64,000 nucleotides of DNA from Eucalyptus grandis (lineage: Eukaryota; Streptophyta; Magnoliopsida; Myrtales; Myrtaceae), in the NCBI RefSeq assembly GCF_016545825.1, contig NC_052613.1, forward strand, positions 9,672,001 through 9,736,000, in the 5' to 3' direction. Numbering within the stretch: position 1 is the stretch's first letter; the number at the start of each line of letters is the position of its first letter. The notes beneath the pieces were generated by a model. The model did not search any database. It was not told the DNA's origin and saw only the letters and a list, made by a program, of their open reading frames with translations. Positions 12,029 to 21,304 of the stretch are shown piece by piece. Position numbers and translations under genes: made by a program.

Positions 12029-12768
12029 ATATTGACGGCCCGAGCGACGGTCCTCAGACGTGCACGCAAGGAAGGGATCCCTCTCTTGTCCCACATCGCC
12101 TAAGAAGAGAGGTCTTGGCTAGCTTATATGGCTTGGGTGCCCTCTAACTGTATATACACGTTTTCTTGGGGTAGTATGGGCTATCTCGAGAGGAACAAAA
12201 CCGTGAGGATTTAGTGTCCAAAGCGGTATCAGAGCCAACTCCCGATCGCGTGTGGAGCCACAGCAAGAATGTTGTTTTGACTCCCGACCTCGTGTGGGGC
12301 TACAGTGAGGACACTCTTCTATTAAGAGGTGGAGAGTGTGACGGCCCGAGCGACGGTCCTCGAACGTGCGCAAGGAATGGGTCTCTCTCTTATCCCACAT
12401 CGCCTAGGGAGGGAGATCTTGGCTAGCTTATAAGGCTTGGATCCCCTCTAACTGTATATACGCATTTTCTTGGGGTAGTATGGGCTATCTCAAGAGGAAC
12501 AAAAACCGTGAGGACTTAGTGTCCAAAGCGGACAATATGTGTACAGTGGAGACCCGGAATGTTACAAGTGGTATCAGAGTAGAGTCCCTCTCTTGTCCCA
12601 CATTGCCTAGGGAGGGAGTCATGGGCTATCTTATAAGATTATGGGTCCCTCTAAACTGTACATACGCGTTTTCTTAGGTAGTATGGGCTGCCCGAGAGGA
12701 ATAAAACCGTGAGGACTTAGTATCCAACGCGGACAATATGTATATAGTGGAGACCCGGGGCATTACAT
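12029..12768 (+). mobile_element. TRIM, plus-strand copy plus an extra partial LTR
   Basis: The same family as the preceding element, in inverted orientation. The first LTR (about 12037-12221) has lost its 3' end. It is followed by GGTATCAGAGCC (primer-binding site, near 12223), a short interior and the purine tract AAGAGGTGGAGAG (12324-12336). A full LTR of 230 bp follows (12337-12566; TGTGACGG to TGTTACA). After that come a second TGGTATCAGAG (12569-12579) and a further truncated LTR (about 12584-12768). The two inverted copies meet in a hairpin, GCTCGGGCC (12020-12028) against GGCCCGAGC (12037-12045). Confidence 0.65.
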
Positions 12769-13353
12769 ACCGGATATGTGGGTATCGGGAAAGCAAAGTC
12801 GGGACGACAAGGATAGCAGCTGGGGTCATCGAAAGGAACTCCGGCGTGGCCAAGCGACCGGAGAATTCATTCTCACTCTCAGTCGTTCTCTCAGTTCCTT
12901 TCCCTCGGACTCTCTTTCCCTCTCTTGAATCTCCTCTCTCTCTCTCTCTATCTTGGTCTCCTATCCCCCTCTCTGTCTCCCCCGTTCCCATCTCCGTTTT
13001 AACTTTTCCGGCTGGTGCGCATGGCTTCCTACGACGCCAGTCGTCTCTGCTGGCCTGATCCCCGACCACCAACTCCAGTCGAACGCTCCCCTTGCCTCCT
13101 CTACCTCTGTCGTCTCCTCTGCTCGTACCCAGCGTCCTTCCTCTTCACCGTAGCAAAATGCGTAAGGAAAAGAGGGAAAGAGGAGGAGAGGGCCTAGCTT
13201 ACGCATAGAGGGAAAGGCTGGGTTGGGCTTGGAAGAGAAGAAGGAAAAGAAGGGGTCGGGGCCCAGGCCCATGCGGGGAAAGGAAGGAAAGGCGGGTTAT
13301 TTATTTATTTATTTATTTAAAGTATCTATTTGAGAAAAAAATAGGTGTCAACA

Positions 13354-13969
13354 ATATACGTGGCTACGATTAAGAGATTAATGATCTTAAATCATTGCGA
13401 GCAAAATTTAATACGTAATCAAGAGCTATAAGGTTGTAGTATTTTCATTTTCTAAAATTTTCGATTATAATACTTTACGGAGCAATAATCCTGAGAAACT
13501 GCTAGAGAAAAAGGTCTAAACATCACACCAAATACATATATACATATGATATGCATGAAAGCATTGAATTTCGAAATTTGGACTGCCGGCACCGTACATT
13601 GATGCAATAAATTATGTCTCCAATTTAAGTCACGTACGAAATTTGATCCATTTGGAGGATTTATTGATTTTTTTTTTCAAAATCTAAATGTGCATTTTTT
13701 TAATCCGAATCAAATCTGGTTCTTGGGGTGGTGGATGTTGATTTTCTTTTCTGTTTGGAGAAGGACATCTTTGACCGGTTTGACTTCTTGTATTTTCATT
13801 ATATTACGTACACGATGAGAAGGCGCTTCTTTTGAATATATGCAAAAGGAAGGGCTCAAATATATTCTCTAAAAGAAGTCGTGGACGTCTCTGCTAAAAG
13901 GCACTTGAAGGGTCCAGGTCAAAAGCAGTAGATATGTTGACCCCTGTAAATACTCTATTACAAACTATG
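13354..13969. other. 3' flank of K2
   Basis: No gene is visible. The sequence is similar to 26365-26530 and 26915-27100, another sign that flanks were duplicated with the kinase units. It should contain the K2 polyadenylation region; I could not identify a clear signal. Confidence 0.4.
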
Positions 13970-15123
13970 TTAGTCTGATGTAATTGATATTGAATCGTGC
14001 CAAGTCGAATCATTTCTCTCTGGCATACATTGACAAGCCTCGGGTGATCTAGAGAGTGATGACAAGGATGGTCTGGGAGGAATTTGTAAGGTATCAACAC
14101 TACCTTTTAGCATCTCCACAACTCCGGTCATTGATGGTCGAGCTCTCGGATCGATCTGAATGCACCATAAGCCTATTACAATCATCTTCTTTGCAATTCC
14201 TTCATCCTCCTCATTTGTGATCCCATGCAGGCCAAGCTCTTCTCGGAGCTCCAAGCGTCAGTGGACCCAATAAGGAAAGTATATTTCACTCGTATGAGCT
14301 ACTGTGACTTCAATGTTTTTCCTCTTGCTGATCATCTCTAGAACCATCATGCCATAACTATAGACATCTGATTTGTGAGAAACCCCTCCGATGTTCCTTA
14401 TGATTAGCTCGGGAGCAATGTATCCGACGGTGCCTCGGGCACCAAGCAATGACACGATGCTCTCTTCTCTTGGGCATATTTTGGCAAGACCAAAGTCGGA
14501 AATCTTGGGATGATAGTTTGCATCAAGAAGAATGTTGTGAGGTTTTATGTCGAAGTGCAGGATCCTTGTATTACATCCTCTATGCAAGTACTCTAGCCCA
14601 TGAGCTATGCCGAGCGAAATCTGGTACATTGTGTCCCAACTCAATTGCTGATCTACCTCCAAAGTGTTACTCCTGTTAAATATGAATTTTTCGAGTGATC
14701 CATTGGGCATGAACTCATAAACCAAAGCTCTTTTTCTTCCTTCAAAACAAAACCCCAAGAGGTTAACAACATTGATATGAGAAGTCCTACTTATGCTCGC
14801 AACTTCATTGAAAAATTCTTCAGCATTGCCTTTCAGCTTCTTTAGAAGCTTTACTGCCACAAATTGATCATCTCGAAGCTTGCCTTTATACACGCAGCCA
14901 TAGCCTCCCTCACCTAACTTTTCTTTGAAAGAGTTGGTCATCCTCTTGATGTCTTTGTAGGTATATCTTCTTGAAGAGACAAGTCCCTCAATCTTCATTT
15001 CGCCATCGAATTGCTCACTCCTATGCTTTATCAAAGCCATAATAATTCTGATCACTCGTTTCTTCCTAAAGGAAAGCATTATAATAAGGGTGATCCCAAT
15101 TCCAACTCCCGATGCAGCCATTC
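13970..15123 (-). CDS. K2 exon 3: transmembrane segment and non-RD Ser/Thr kinase
   Basis: This exon starts after TTTTTTCAG and encodes a hydrophobic helix, a basic stop-transfer (RKKR) and a full kinase domain. In the 654-codon model, GEGGYG is at residues 341-346, the ATP-binding lysine of VAVK at 362, HFD (in place of HRD) at 460-462, DFG at 480-482, then [15 protein letters not shown] and DPRARPSM. All catalytic residues are present. HFD makes it a non-RD kinase, a class common among immune receptors. The in-frame TGA at 14255-14257 separates DVYSYG from DPRARPSM; the remaining 94 codons stay open to TAA at 13970-13972, which argues for a very young lesion. Confidence 0.85.
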
Positions 15124-15294
15124 CTGAAAAAATGGAGAATATTTTTGAACAGCAATCTCACTTCTTCAAGGCTTCTAGGATATTTTGGAAATATTGATTC
15201 CATTGAGCAACGATGCAAGATTACTGCCAAAAAGTCGCAACAAATTGCGGAGGAGAATATAGAGAAGTGGAAGAGAAAGTCTTGAAATAATTAC

Positions 15295-15327
15295 CTATTC
15301 CAATTTTCACTCCAACCCTTTGTTTTC
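15295..15327 (-). CDS. K2 exon 2: 33-bp micro-exon
   Basis: On the minus strand the sequence reads CTCAG then 33 bases beginning GAAAACAAAGG, then GTAATT. It encodes eleven residues (reading GKQRVGVKIGIG with the borrowed bases) that extend the linker into the membrane helix. Both flanking exons end or begin in the matching phase. K8 has the same micro-exon at 58867-58899, whereas K1 and K5 lack it. Conservation of length, phase and splice sites supports a real exon. Confidence 0.8.
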
Positions 15328-16489
15328 CTGAGACAATAGTCATCAAGAGTGAAAAATGTGTCAACGAATTGCAAACTAATAACTTCAAAGTGTCTAAGAG
15401 ATATAAAGATCAGGCACATCATGAGGTAATAGATCATTCTGTTTCAAGGAAGAAAAAAACCCCCCGATTGAGTGAAAATATTACAGATTCACCAGTTTGG
15501 ATCGATTAGTGACATCTTACCAGAGAAATTGGAAACACATGCAAATGGATCTGTGCTTGATTGACTAACAAGTATAGACATTAGCTCAAATCCTTAATTC
15601 TAGAGCTATCAGGAAGACAGCAAAAAAATTTATCTGGTTTAGAAGTAGCAAACACACTGCAATATGATCGATGATGTGGTATCAGAGGCGGACACAGATA
15701 AAACTTTCTGTGTATTGAATGGGTGGTATATTCTGGACATGTCTCGACTCTTTTAGCCTCTAAGCGGACCTATAGGTTTGACTAGAAGTCGTCCCACAGA
15801 TAAAACAATTGGGCAGCTCATGTTCAGGCAAGAATGAACACCCAATTGATAACTAGCAAACTATTGCAGAAAGATAGAAACATCAAAATATGAGGTTCCC
15901 ATAAGATGTCTTGGGGACACAACAGATCGGAGAGTTTTGTTTGCAGCGGTAAGCGAGTCCGCAGTCTAAGCCAAGGCAAAGAAATTGGAAAAGCTTGAGG
16001 ACATTATCCACATCACGTATAAATGATACAGTTCTTAAATAACAGTAAAAACATTTTCAGTATTTATTTCCCCACTATCATCATGAACAAAATTTTCATT
16101 GATTGTGCAAAGATTTAATTAAGTGTGCAGTTCACCTCTATCAATAATATATTTCAACTACCCAAATGATCATTTGGTTGTGTTCATAATAAAAGCCCAA
16201 GAAGAAACTTGTAGTTTAAGCCCAACATTTGCAAAATTTTACGGTGAAGTCGGAGCATCTTCACTCAATTTATTTAACCATTTGATGTTATGGTAGCAGA
16301 TACCGACCTAAAGAGCTAACTATTAACTGCAGTCCAGTTCAATAGGAATCATTCTTCAAGCCCGTGAAATGGGCATTAATGTAAAGAGGAATGCTAACTG
16401 CGGAATAGCAGGAGCTGATGACAGAATAGGAATTCATTTCCTGCAATGCTTCCTCAGGAAAAAAAGTAAAAGAATGGTGGGTGAAGCTG

Positions 16490-16537
16490 CGAGGACAGTT
16501 TCGACCAAAAAAAAAAAAAAAGAAAAACGAGGACAGT
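16490..16537 (-). repeat. 28-bp poly(A) retroposon stub with 10-bp target duplication
   Basis: CGAGGACAGT occurs at 16490-16499 and again at 16528-16537. Between them is TTCGACC followed by fifteen A, then GAAAAA. The K5 relative (near 41010-41040) lacks this structure. It looks like the very end of a retroposed transcript. It shifts the reading frame of the ectodomain exon. Confidence 0.65.
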
Positions 16538-16943
16538 CCACTGGATTTGTAAAAGCTTGTTGGCTGCAAGGTGCAATTGTAGTAGAAGAACAGATCGGCA
16601 TTAGTGGAACTGAGATTGAAAGGCGTCCTTTCAAGACTGATATTATGGGGTGGAGCATCACAGGATTACTGCTACACGGGCATTAGCAGGAGGAACCAAT
16701 TGTTTGCATAGAAGATATCCTTGATAGTGAATTCCCCGTCCGAGAAAGTCAGGACAGGGTATGTCTCTTTGCAGGTAATCTTGAAATTCGGATAGCCCCA
16801 ATAAGACTCTTGTTCGCCATAAATCCTAAAAGGGTAGCTGATTTTCGGCCCATATATGCAGTTTCGAGGCATGCAGGCCTCATACTGTGCATGATCCGAT
16901 AGAGCTCGATAGAAGTTGGCGAAGATGATGATAAGGAGCAATT

Positions 16944-17184
16944 GGTGACAATTTGCTACGCACATGAAGTTTGGATGATTCATTTGGACCGGAAGGAGGC
17001 AAAGGATTTCAGGGCATAGGAGAAAGAGGTAGGAGAGAGAGTGGAAAACATTTGCGAAAATCGGTGACAATTTGCTGCACACACATGAAGTTTGGGTGAT
17101 ACATTCGAACCGGACGGAGGCAGAGGATTTCAGAGGATAGGCGAATAAAGTAGCAGAGGGTGTGGAAAACATTTGCAGAAACAT
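16944..17184 (-). repeat. 119-bp tandem duplication in the signal-peptide region
   Basis: Two diverged copies start GGTGACAATTTGCT at 16944 and 17063. They cover the N-terminal hydrophobic leader of the orphan ectodomain exon and would double it. Confidence 0.7.
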
Positions 17185-17187
17185 CAA

Positions 17188-18110
17188 ATGGAGTTGGTTT
17201 GAATCGGTCCTAAGTCCTATTACAGTCGTGTCAGTTCTTCAACTTCGAAGCATATACCAAGCGAGGCAGAGGACGAAGACGAGGACGGAGCTTGAAGGAG
17301 AGGAGAGAAGGAGAGTGGCTGCATCACCCATTTGAGTAAGTTCATGCTCTCATGGGTGGACAATAAATTGTGGAACGAGGGTTTAGAGTTCACAGGGGCA
17401 AGCTGAGGATGGATAAATACTTTTTGTATTCACTTTCTCCGGACTCAAGTGTGAAAGAGATGGATGTCGCTAATTCTTCCTCAGTATGATATAGAAATCT
17501 ATTTTGATCGTCAACTTTGACCGAGACCAGTTTTAGTCTTCTGAAATTTCGTGGAGGAGTGAGCGTTCAAACTGGGTCTGGAGGTGGAATTGTTGAGGAA
17601 GACAGAGGAAACATGCAAAGCAATTTCGTCCCGCGTTCTTCCTGTGAAGTTGAAATTGAGAAGTGGAACCCTTTTTTCAAGGTTCCCACTGTGGAAAAAG
17701 CGTAGCCCATTTGAGGGGTCAAGAGTTGATGCTGTGGAAACTTAAGAACAAGTCAAATTTAAATTTTAGGTTGATTGACTTATGCTAAGTGTTCCGATTT
17801 AAATTACTGGTCCATGATGTGAAATTTTAAGGTAAACTTGGAGCACCATTGCTCGTCGTATTTGAACCGTTGGATCTTGCGGGTTTGCAGATACAGACCT
17901 AATGATCCAACAGTTAAGGCAAGGAAGGCTGTTGAGAATGGGGTGATAAAGTTTTAGGACTTGGAGTCTAAATCTTGGCATGATTATGTCGCAGCGAGAA
18001 TGAGATTACTGCACTTTATCATATCAGAGAGAAGGGCATGCCCAGCTAAATGAGACTATCAGGCTTTTAGGGGGCATGAGCGGATCGTTTTTCCATATAA
18101 AAATCAAACC
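17188..18110. other. K2 intron 1 and duplicated 5' flank
   Basis: No gene is visible. 17190-17420 is the 5' flank of the orphan ectodomain and has a diverged copy at 23185-23340. 17420-18110 shows no recognisable feature beyond AT-rich intron. Confidence 0.4.
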
Positions 18111-18180
18111 TAGCAATCCTCCCATGGAATAATATTAACTAATTGAAATCCACAAGTTAGAGGAGAGTAAGCATACATAC

Positions 18181-18958
18181 CCGGTCGGCCGCAAGTCGTT
18201 GAATTGACTCCCTCAGGGCAAAAACAACAGAATTCTTGCCCTGCCCAGCCATACCCGCATCTTCCCCCGGATTTATTGCAACTTTCGCACTGCGAAGTGT
18301 TGAGAATCCAGGTGATCTCAAAGCGTTCGTTGAGGATCTCACTAATAGTAGGATTATTGTTGCCGTCCATTGAAGGTGGTGGAAAACCTAAAGGTTCACT
18401 TTTTGAAATCGGGACATGAACAATGGAACTGCAAGTGCTGAGCAGTGGCTTTGGAAGGTTGTCCCCGGGAACAAAGTAGCCATCTTTAGAATTGGGACAA
18501 GAGAACCGATAAGGTGGAGAGGTCGGCAATGTGAGGTTTGGCCGTGAGTCGCAATTGTAGAATAAGGTGGAATTGAGGTCGTTGGAAGTGTAGTTGAAGA
18601 GATTCAAGTCTAAAGTGGTTTCATTATATGTTTCAAGACATATATCTTCTGATAAATTCATCCTCACCACCACGAGGATCTGTGTGCTGGTATTCATGTG
18701 GATCACTCGATATTCCAGGGACTCGATGGACAGTGTCAGGCTATCTCCGTCGCAGTCAAGCTCGTAGCCTGGATGCCCACAGTATGTCGGTTGCTTATCA
18801 AGCCTGAAAGGATAGCTGACTTCTTGACCTCCGCAATTAGAAGGAGCGCACTCTTGGAACAGTGGGAACGCGCTGGCAGCTGGCGCCAGGAAGTGAATTT
18901 GGAGGGAGATGAGGAAGAAGAGCAAGGAGAGAGAGGAACATGACATGGTAAGATCCAT
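18181..18958 (-). CDS. K2 exon 1: signal peptide, GUB_WAK_bind and WAK_assoc ectodomain
   Basis: I chose the ATG at 18956-18958 because it directly precedes a hydrophobic signal peptide (MDLTMSCSSL...) and is followed by the mature start CAPSNCG. An upstream in-frame ATG at 19072 would prepend 38 unconserved residues. The GUB_WAK_bind part shows NCGG, SYPFRL and YCGHPGYELDC, typical cell-wall/galacturonan-binding-like spacing. The WAK_assoc part has CESCNKSGGRCGY and the paired Cys of CCFCPEG. About ten N-glycosylation sequons fit an extracellular domain. The exon is uninterrupted for 259 codons and ends CGACCGG|GTATGTATG. The reading frame also runs past this donor to 18110, into intron. Confidence 0.85.
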
Positions 18959-18997
18959 TTGAAGGGAGCTGGAGTTGAAGCAAAACAAGGAGGAGGG

Positions 18998-19007
18998 TAT
19001 ATATAAA
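18998..19007 (-). promoter_or_regulatory. Candidate TATA box of K2
   Basis: On the minus strand TTTATATATA lies about 40-50 bp upstream of the chosen ATG at 18958, in otherwise purine/pyrimidine-rich DNA. The spacing is short but possible for a plant 5' UTR. It also supports the 18958 start over the upstream 19072 ATG, which lies beyond the TATA. Confidence 0.45.
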
Positions 19008-19009
19008 GG

Positions 19010-19689
19010 AAGAGGATGCAGAGAGATAAATAATAATGCTGGTTTTGGAATGGAGGACTTGACCCGATGCACTAACGAGAACCTCTCGCCTTGGCCCCAC
19101 GGAAGACCAAGACTTTGGCGCGGTGAGACAGAAGCTAAGAGGAAAAGAAGGAGAACAAGGCACGTGGAAACAAAGCCAAGTAGCTTGAGCTGCCAGCTAA
19201 TTGTAAAGTTGACTTGGGACGACTTGGACTAATATTCCCCAATTTACAATTCCTACAGGGCAGCCCCTGACTAATCAACGAGCTTTGCCAATCTCCTTCA
19301 CGGTTCACTTTGAGGAAACTTCAATAAGGACCTCACGAACGTCGTTTGCAGCGTTCTAGACAGAAGCATGGCCATCACCTAGACTAGAGAACAGAAGGGA
19401 TAGGAGCCTCAGAACTGAGGCGGCCAAACTTTCATCCGAACGAGTTTCTTTTAACTTCGCCCCGTCATCTTTTTTTATTTTTTTTGAAATGATTTGACTG
19501 ATGATATCGACATATCATCAGCCCCAACTGCAATTTAGATAAAATCAGTTGATCGAAAAGGGCAGTGGCTCCATGGCCAAGCGGATCGGGCCCATTTCTC
19601 GTGATTTACAGTGATGATAATCCATATTGGATCTTTAGCTAGGAAGCAATAAGCAAAGCTTGCCATCTTAGCTAGGAAGCAATAAGCGA
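19010..19689. other. Intergenic, upstream of K2
   Basis: No gene is visible. A 33-bp tandem duplication (AGCTAGGAAGCAATAAGC repeated) spans about 19637-19702 and runs into the next ectodomain remnant. A T-rich tract is at 19471-19486. Confidence 0.4.
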
Positions 19690-19938
19690 AGCTTGCCATT
19701 TTTTCACGACGGAATTGCTAAGGCCCGTCAATCGCTCGGGCCTCAAGTACTGAAAATAAGACTTCCACTCTTGGTGCTCAAAGATAGGGAATTCGTCCTC
19801 ATAGCAGTCGACCTTGAATCTTGGAAGCCCACAGAATTGGGGTCGGTCGCCTCCCCAAAAAGGGTAAGTTACATATGCGACAGTTCCGCAATTAAAAGAG
19901 TGGTGGCAGTCAATATAGTGGACATCGTCGGGGACATC
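19690..19938 (-). pseudogene. GUB_WAK_bind exon fragment split by a GC-rich element
   Basis: On the minus strand the frame shows CHHSFNCG, YVTYPFWGG, RPQFCGLPRF and a following Cys. This is the YPFWGG/FCGLP variant of the GUB_WAK_bind fold, closer to K8 than to K2. At 19938 it runs into the inverted-repeat element; the sequence continues briefly at 21004 without a convincing signal peptide. There is no kinase attached. A longer open frame that extends through the GC-rich element encodes Arg/Pro-rich low-complexity sequence and should not be taken as protein. Confidence 0.65.
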
Positions 19939-21003
19939 GGGTGCTTTTGGGAACCACTTTTGGGGAAAGTCTTTAGGAAAATGCAAATACCTTTGAGTTA
20001 AGGGTGTTTTCCAAAATGCAACCGTGTTTGGTAAATTATACTTTGAAAGCTCTTTGTAAAGTATTTTGAGCAAAATAGCATTTGGGGAATTACACTTACA
20101 AATGATTTTTGTGGTAAAAAAAAAATTATCAAAAGAAAAATTAAAAAAAATTGACCAAAGGGCAGTGGCCGCCGGCGACCTCCGGCGACGTCGGATCTGG
20201 GGCAGCAAGGTCGCGCGACGCCGTCGCGACCTTCGGCGACCTCCGGCGACGCCGGATCTGGGCAGCGAGGTCGCGGGAGGACCTCGCCGCCCCGGATCTG
20301 GGTTGTGGCGGGGTCGCGCGACCGCGCCGCCCTCGGTACTCGGGCGGCGAGGTCGCGGAGGTCGCACGACGCCGCCGCGACCCGGATCCGGGGGCCGCGA
20401 GGTCGCGCGACCCGGATCGGGCGTCAAGGTCCTCCCGCGACCCCGCCGCCCCCTGATCTGGGTCGCGGTGACCCGCACCTTGCCGTGGGTCGCGGCGGTC
20501 GCGCCACCGCCCGGCGTCGCTCGTCGGGCGACGGTCGCCGCGACCGCTCGCGGAAGAAGAAGACCGTCCGCCGCCCTCGGATCCGGGTTGCGGTGACCCG
20601 GCCCTCGGTCGCGCCACCTCTAGCGTCGGTTGCGCCACCTCCGGCGTCGGTCGCGCCACCCCCTGACGATCGTCGGCGTCCCTCTAGCAAACGCCGGCCG
20701 CTCGCGGTCGGCCGGAACCGAACCCCCGAGAAGATGAACAGTTGTGACACAAGGGCAAGAACCGAAAAAACAAAACATTCGTGAGGACAATTTCGGAAAA
20801 AAAATTATGAACAAAGTGCCCGTATGGGCATGCCGAAAAAGCCGAAAGCCCAAGGTAGGTCCCCCCCTGCCTTGGGCTTTCGGCTTCACACATGCTGGCA
20901 TTTAGGGAATGCGGGCTCAAAAAATTTTCGCAAACGGGCTGGCATTTGGCCAAGTATCTTTAGGCTTCAAAGGGGCTTTGGGAAGTGGTTCCCAAACGCA
21001 CCC
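19939..21003. mobile_element. 1065-bp GC-rich inverted-repeat transposon
   Basis: The left end is GGGTGCTTTTGGGAACCACT; the complement of the right end is GGGTGCGTTTGGGAACCACT. Both sides carry ATC (19936-19938 and 21004-21006). The interior (about 20160-20700) is rich in CGCG, GGTCGCG and CCGCCG, far above the surrounding composition, and stays open in several frames because stops are rare. No transposase is recognisable. The ends resemble PIF/Harbinger MITEs (3-bp duplication), but the target is not TWA. Confidence 0.6.
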
Positions 21004-21304
21004 ATCGTCGTCTCCCTCGCATAAAAGAACTTGGGAAACAGCGAGTGTAATAGTTGGGCTCTTTTTCCTTAGTGGTGGGGTCCACTTTGTTTTTTAAAAA
21101 AAGAAACAAAAGAAAGTTTGAAAAGTCAAAAAAAAGAGAAAAGAAAACGGAAAAGAGAAAAAGGGTGAACAATGGTCGGTCACTTTTAAAAGTGTGAACC
21201 ACTTCGGTAGAGAGGGAGAAAAGAAGAAAGGAAAGAAAGAAGAAGAAGAAGAAAAAGAAGAAAAGAAAGGGGAAGACAGAAAAAGGGCTTTGGCGCGTGC
21301 ACAT

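Larger units (their letters stand above)
9990..13353 (-). mobile_element. Long LTR-like element, TGTTGACACC...GGTCGCGACA family (copy 1)
   Basis: On the minus strand it starts TGTTGACACCTATTTT and ends GGATAGGTCGCGACA, with an exact ATATA duplication (9985-9989 and 13354-13358). When the element is removed the flanks join to match the uninterrupted paralogous region near 26225-26280. No gag or pol is seen. It is probably a solo LTR or a non-coding element; 44124-46807 has the same type of ends. It carries a nested cluster of miniature LTR elements (11435-12768), a long pyrimidine tract near 12880-13000 and a (TTTA)n run near 13297-13320. Predicted proteins inside are low-complexity and not credible. 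Confidence 0.7.
16326..17187 (-). pseudogene. Second GUB_WAK ectodomain exon inside K2 intron 1
   Basis: A complete-looking start (signal-peptide region, then YEACMPRNC, ISYPFRI, GYPNFKITC, FTIKDI) is followed by a broken WAK-side half. It resembles the K5 ectodomain (40724-41390) more than K2 exon 1. Lesions seen: a 119-bp tandem duplication in the signal region (16944-17184), a 28-bp poly(A) insert with a 10-bp target duplication (16490-16537), a premature stop after the LLLMPV segment (near 16675), and loss of the Cys-rich C-terminal end. It is either a neighbouring gene that lost its kinase or a former alternative first exon of K2. Confidence 0.7.
13970..18958 (-). pseudogene. K2: LRK10L / Lr10-type receptor-like kinase, one internal stop
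   Basis: Proposed structure: exon 1 18958-18181, micro-exon 15327-15295, exon 3 15123-13970. The three pieces (778, 33 and 1154 bases) join in phase to 654 codons plus stop, with GT..AG borders at both introns. The order is signal peptide, GUB_WAK_bind, WAK_assoc, transmembrane helix (about residues 266-289), kinase. The only break is TGA at 14255-14257 (codon 560), where K7 and K8 have CAA for Gln. It removes the end of the C-lobe (subdomains X-XI). The 2.85-kb first intron holds an older ectodomain exon. Members of this family sit in the plasma membrane and are linked to pathogen and ABA responses; the ligand here is unknown. It may be a recent pseudogene, a truncated receptor or an assembly error. 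Confidence 0.8.

Noticed and set aside
14255..14257. TGA in K2 as a selenocysteine or programmed readthrough codon
   Set aside because: Land plants lack the selenocysteine insertion system, relatives have Gln at this site, and no readthrough context is evident.
18110..19072. Taking the full 320-codon frame as the K2 ectodomain exon
   Set aside because: The ATG at 18958 starts at the signal peptide and a strong donor at 18180 ends the exon in the phase of the micro-exon; the extra ends are unconserved.
19672..20784. Long overlapping open frames on both strands encoding Arg/Pro/Gly-rich proteins
   Set aside because: They lie in the GC-rich core of an inverted-repeat transposon; stops are rare there simply because of composition. 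Only the GUB_WAK part at 19690-19938 is supported.
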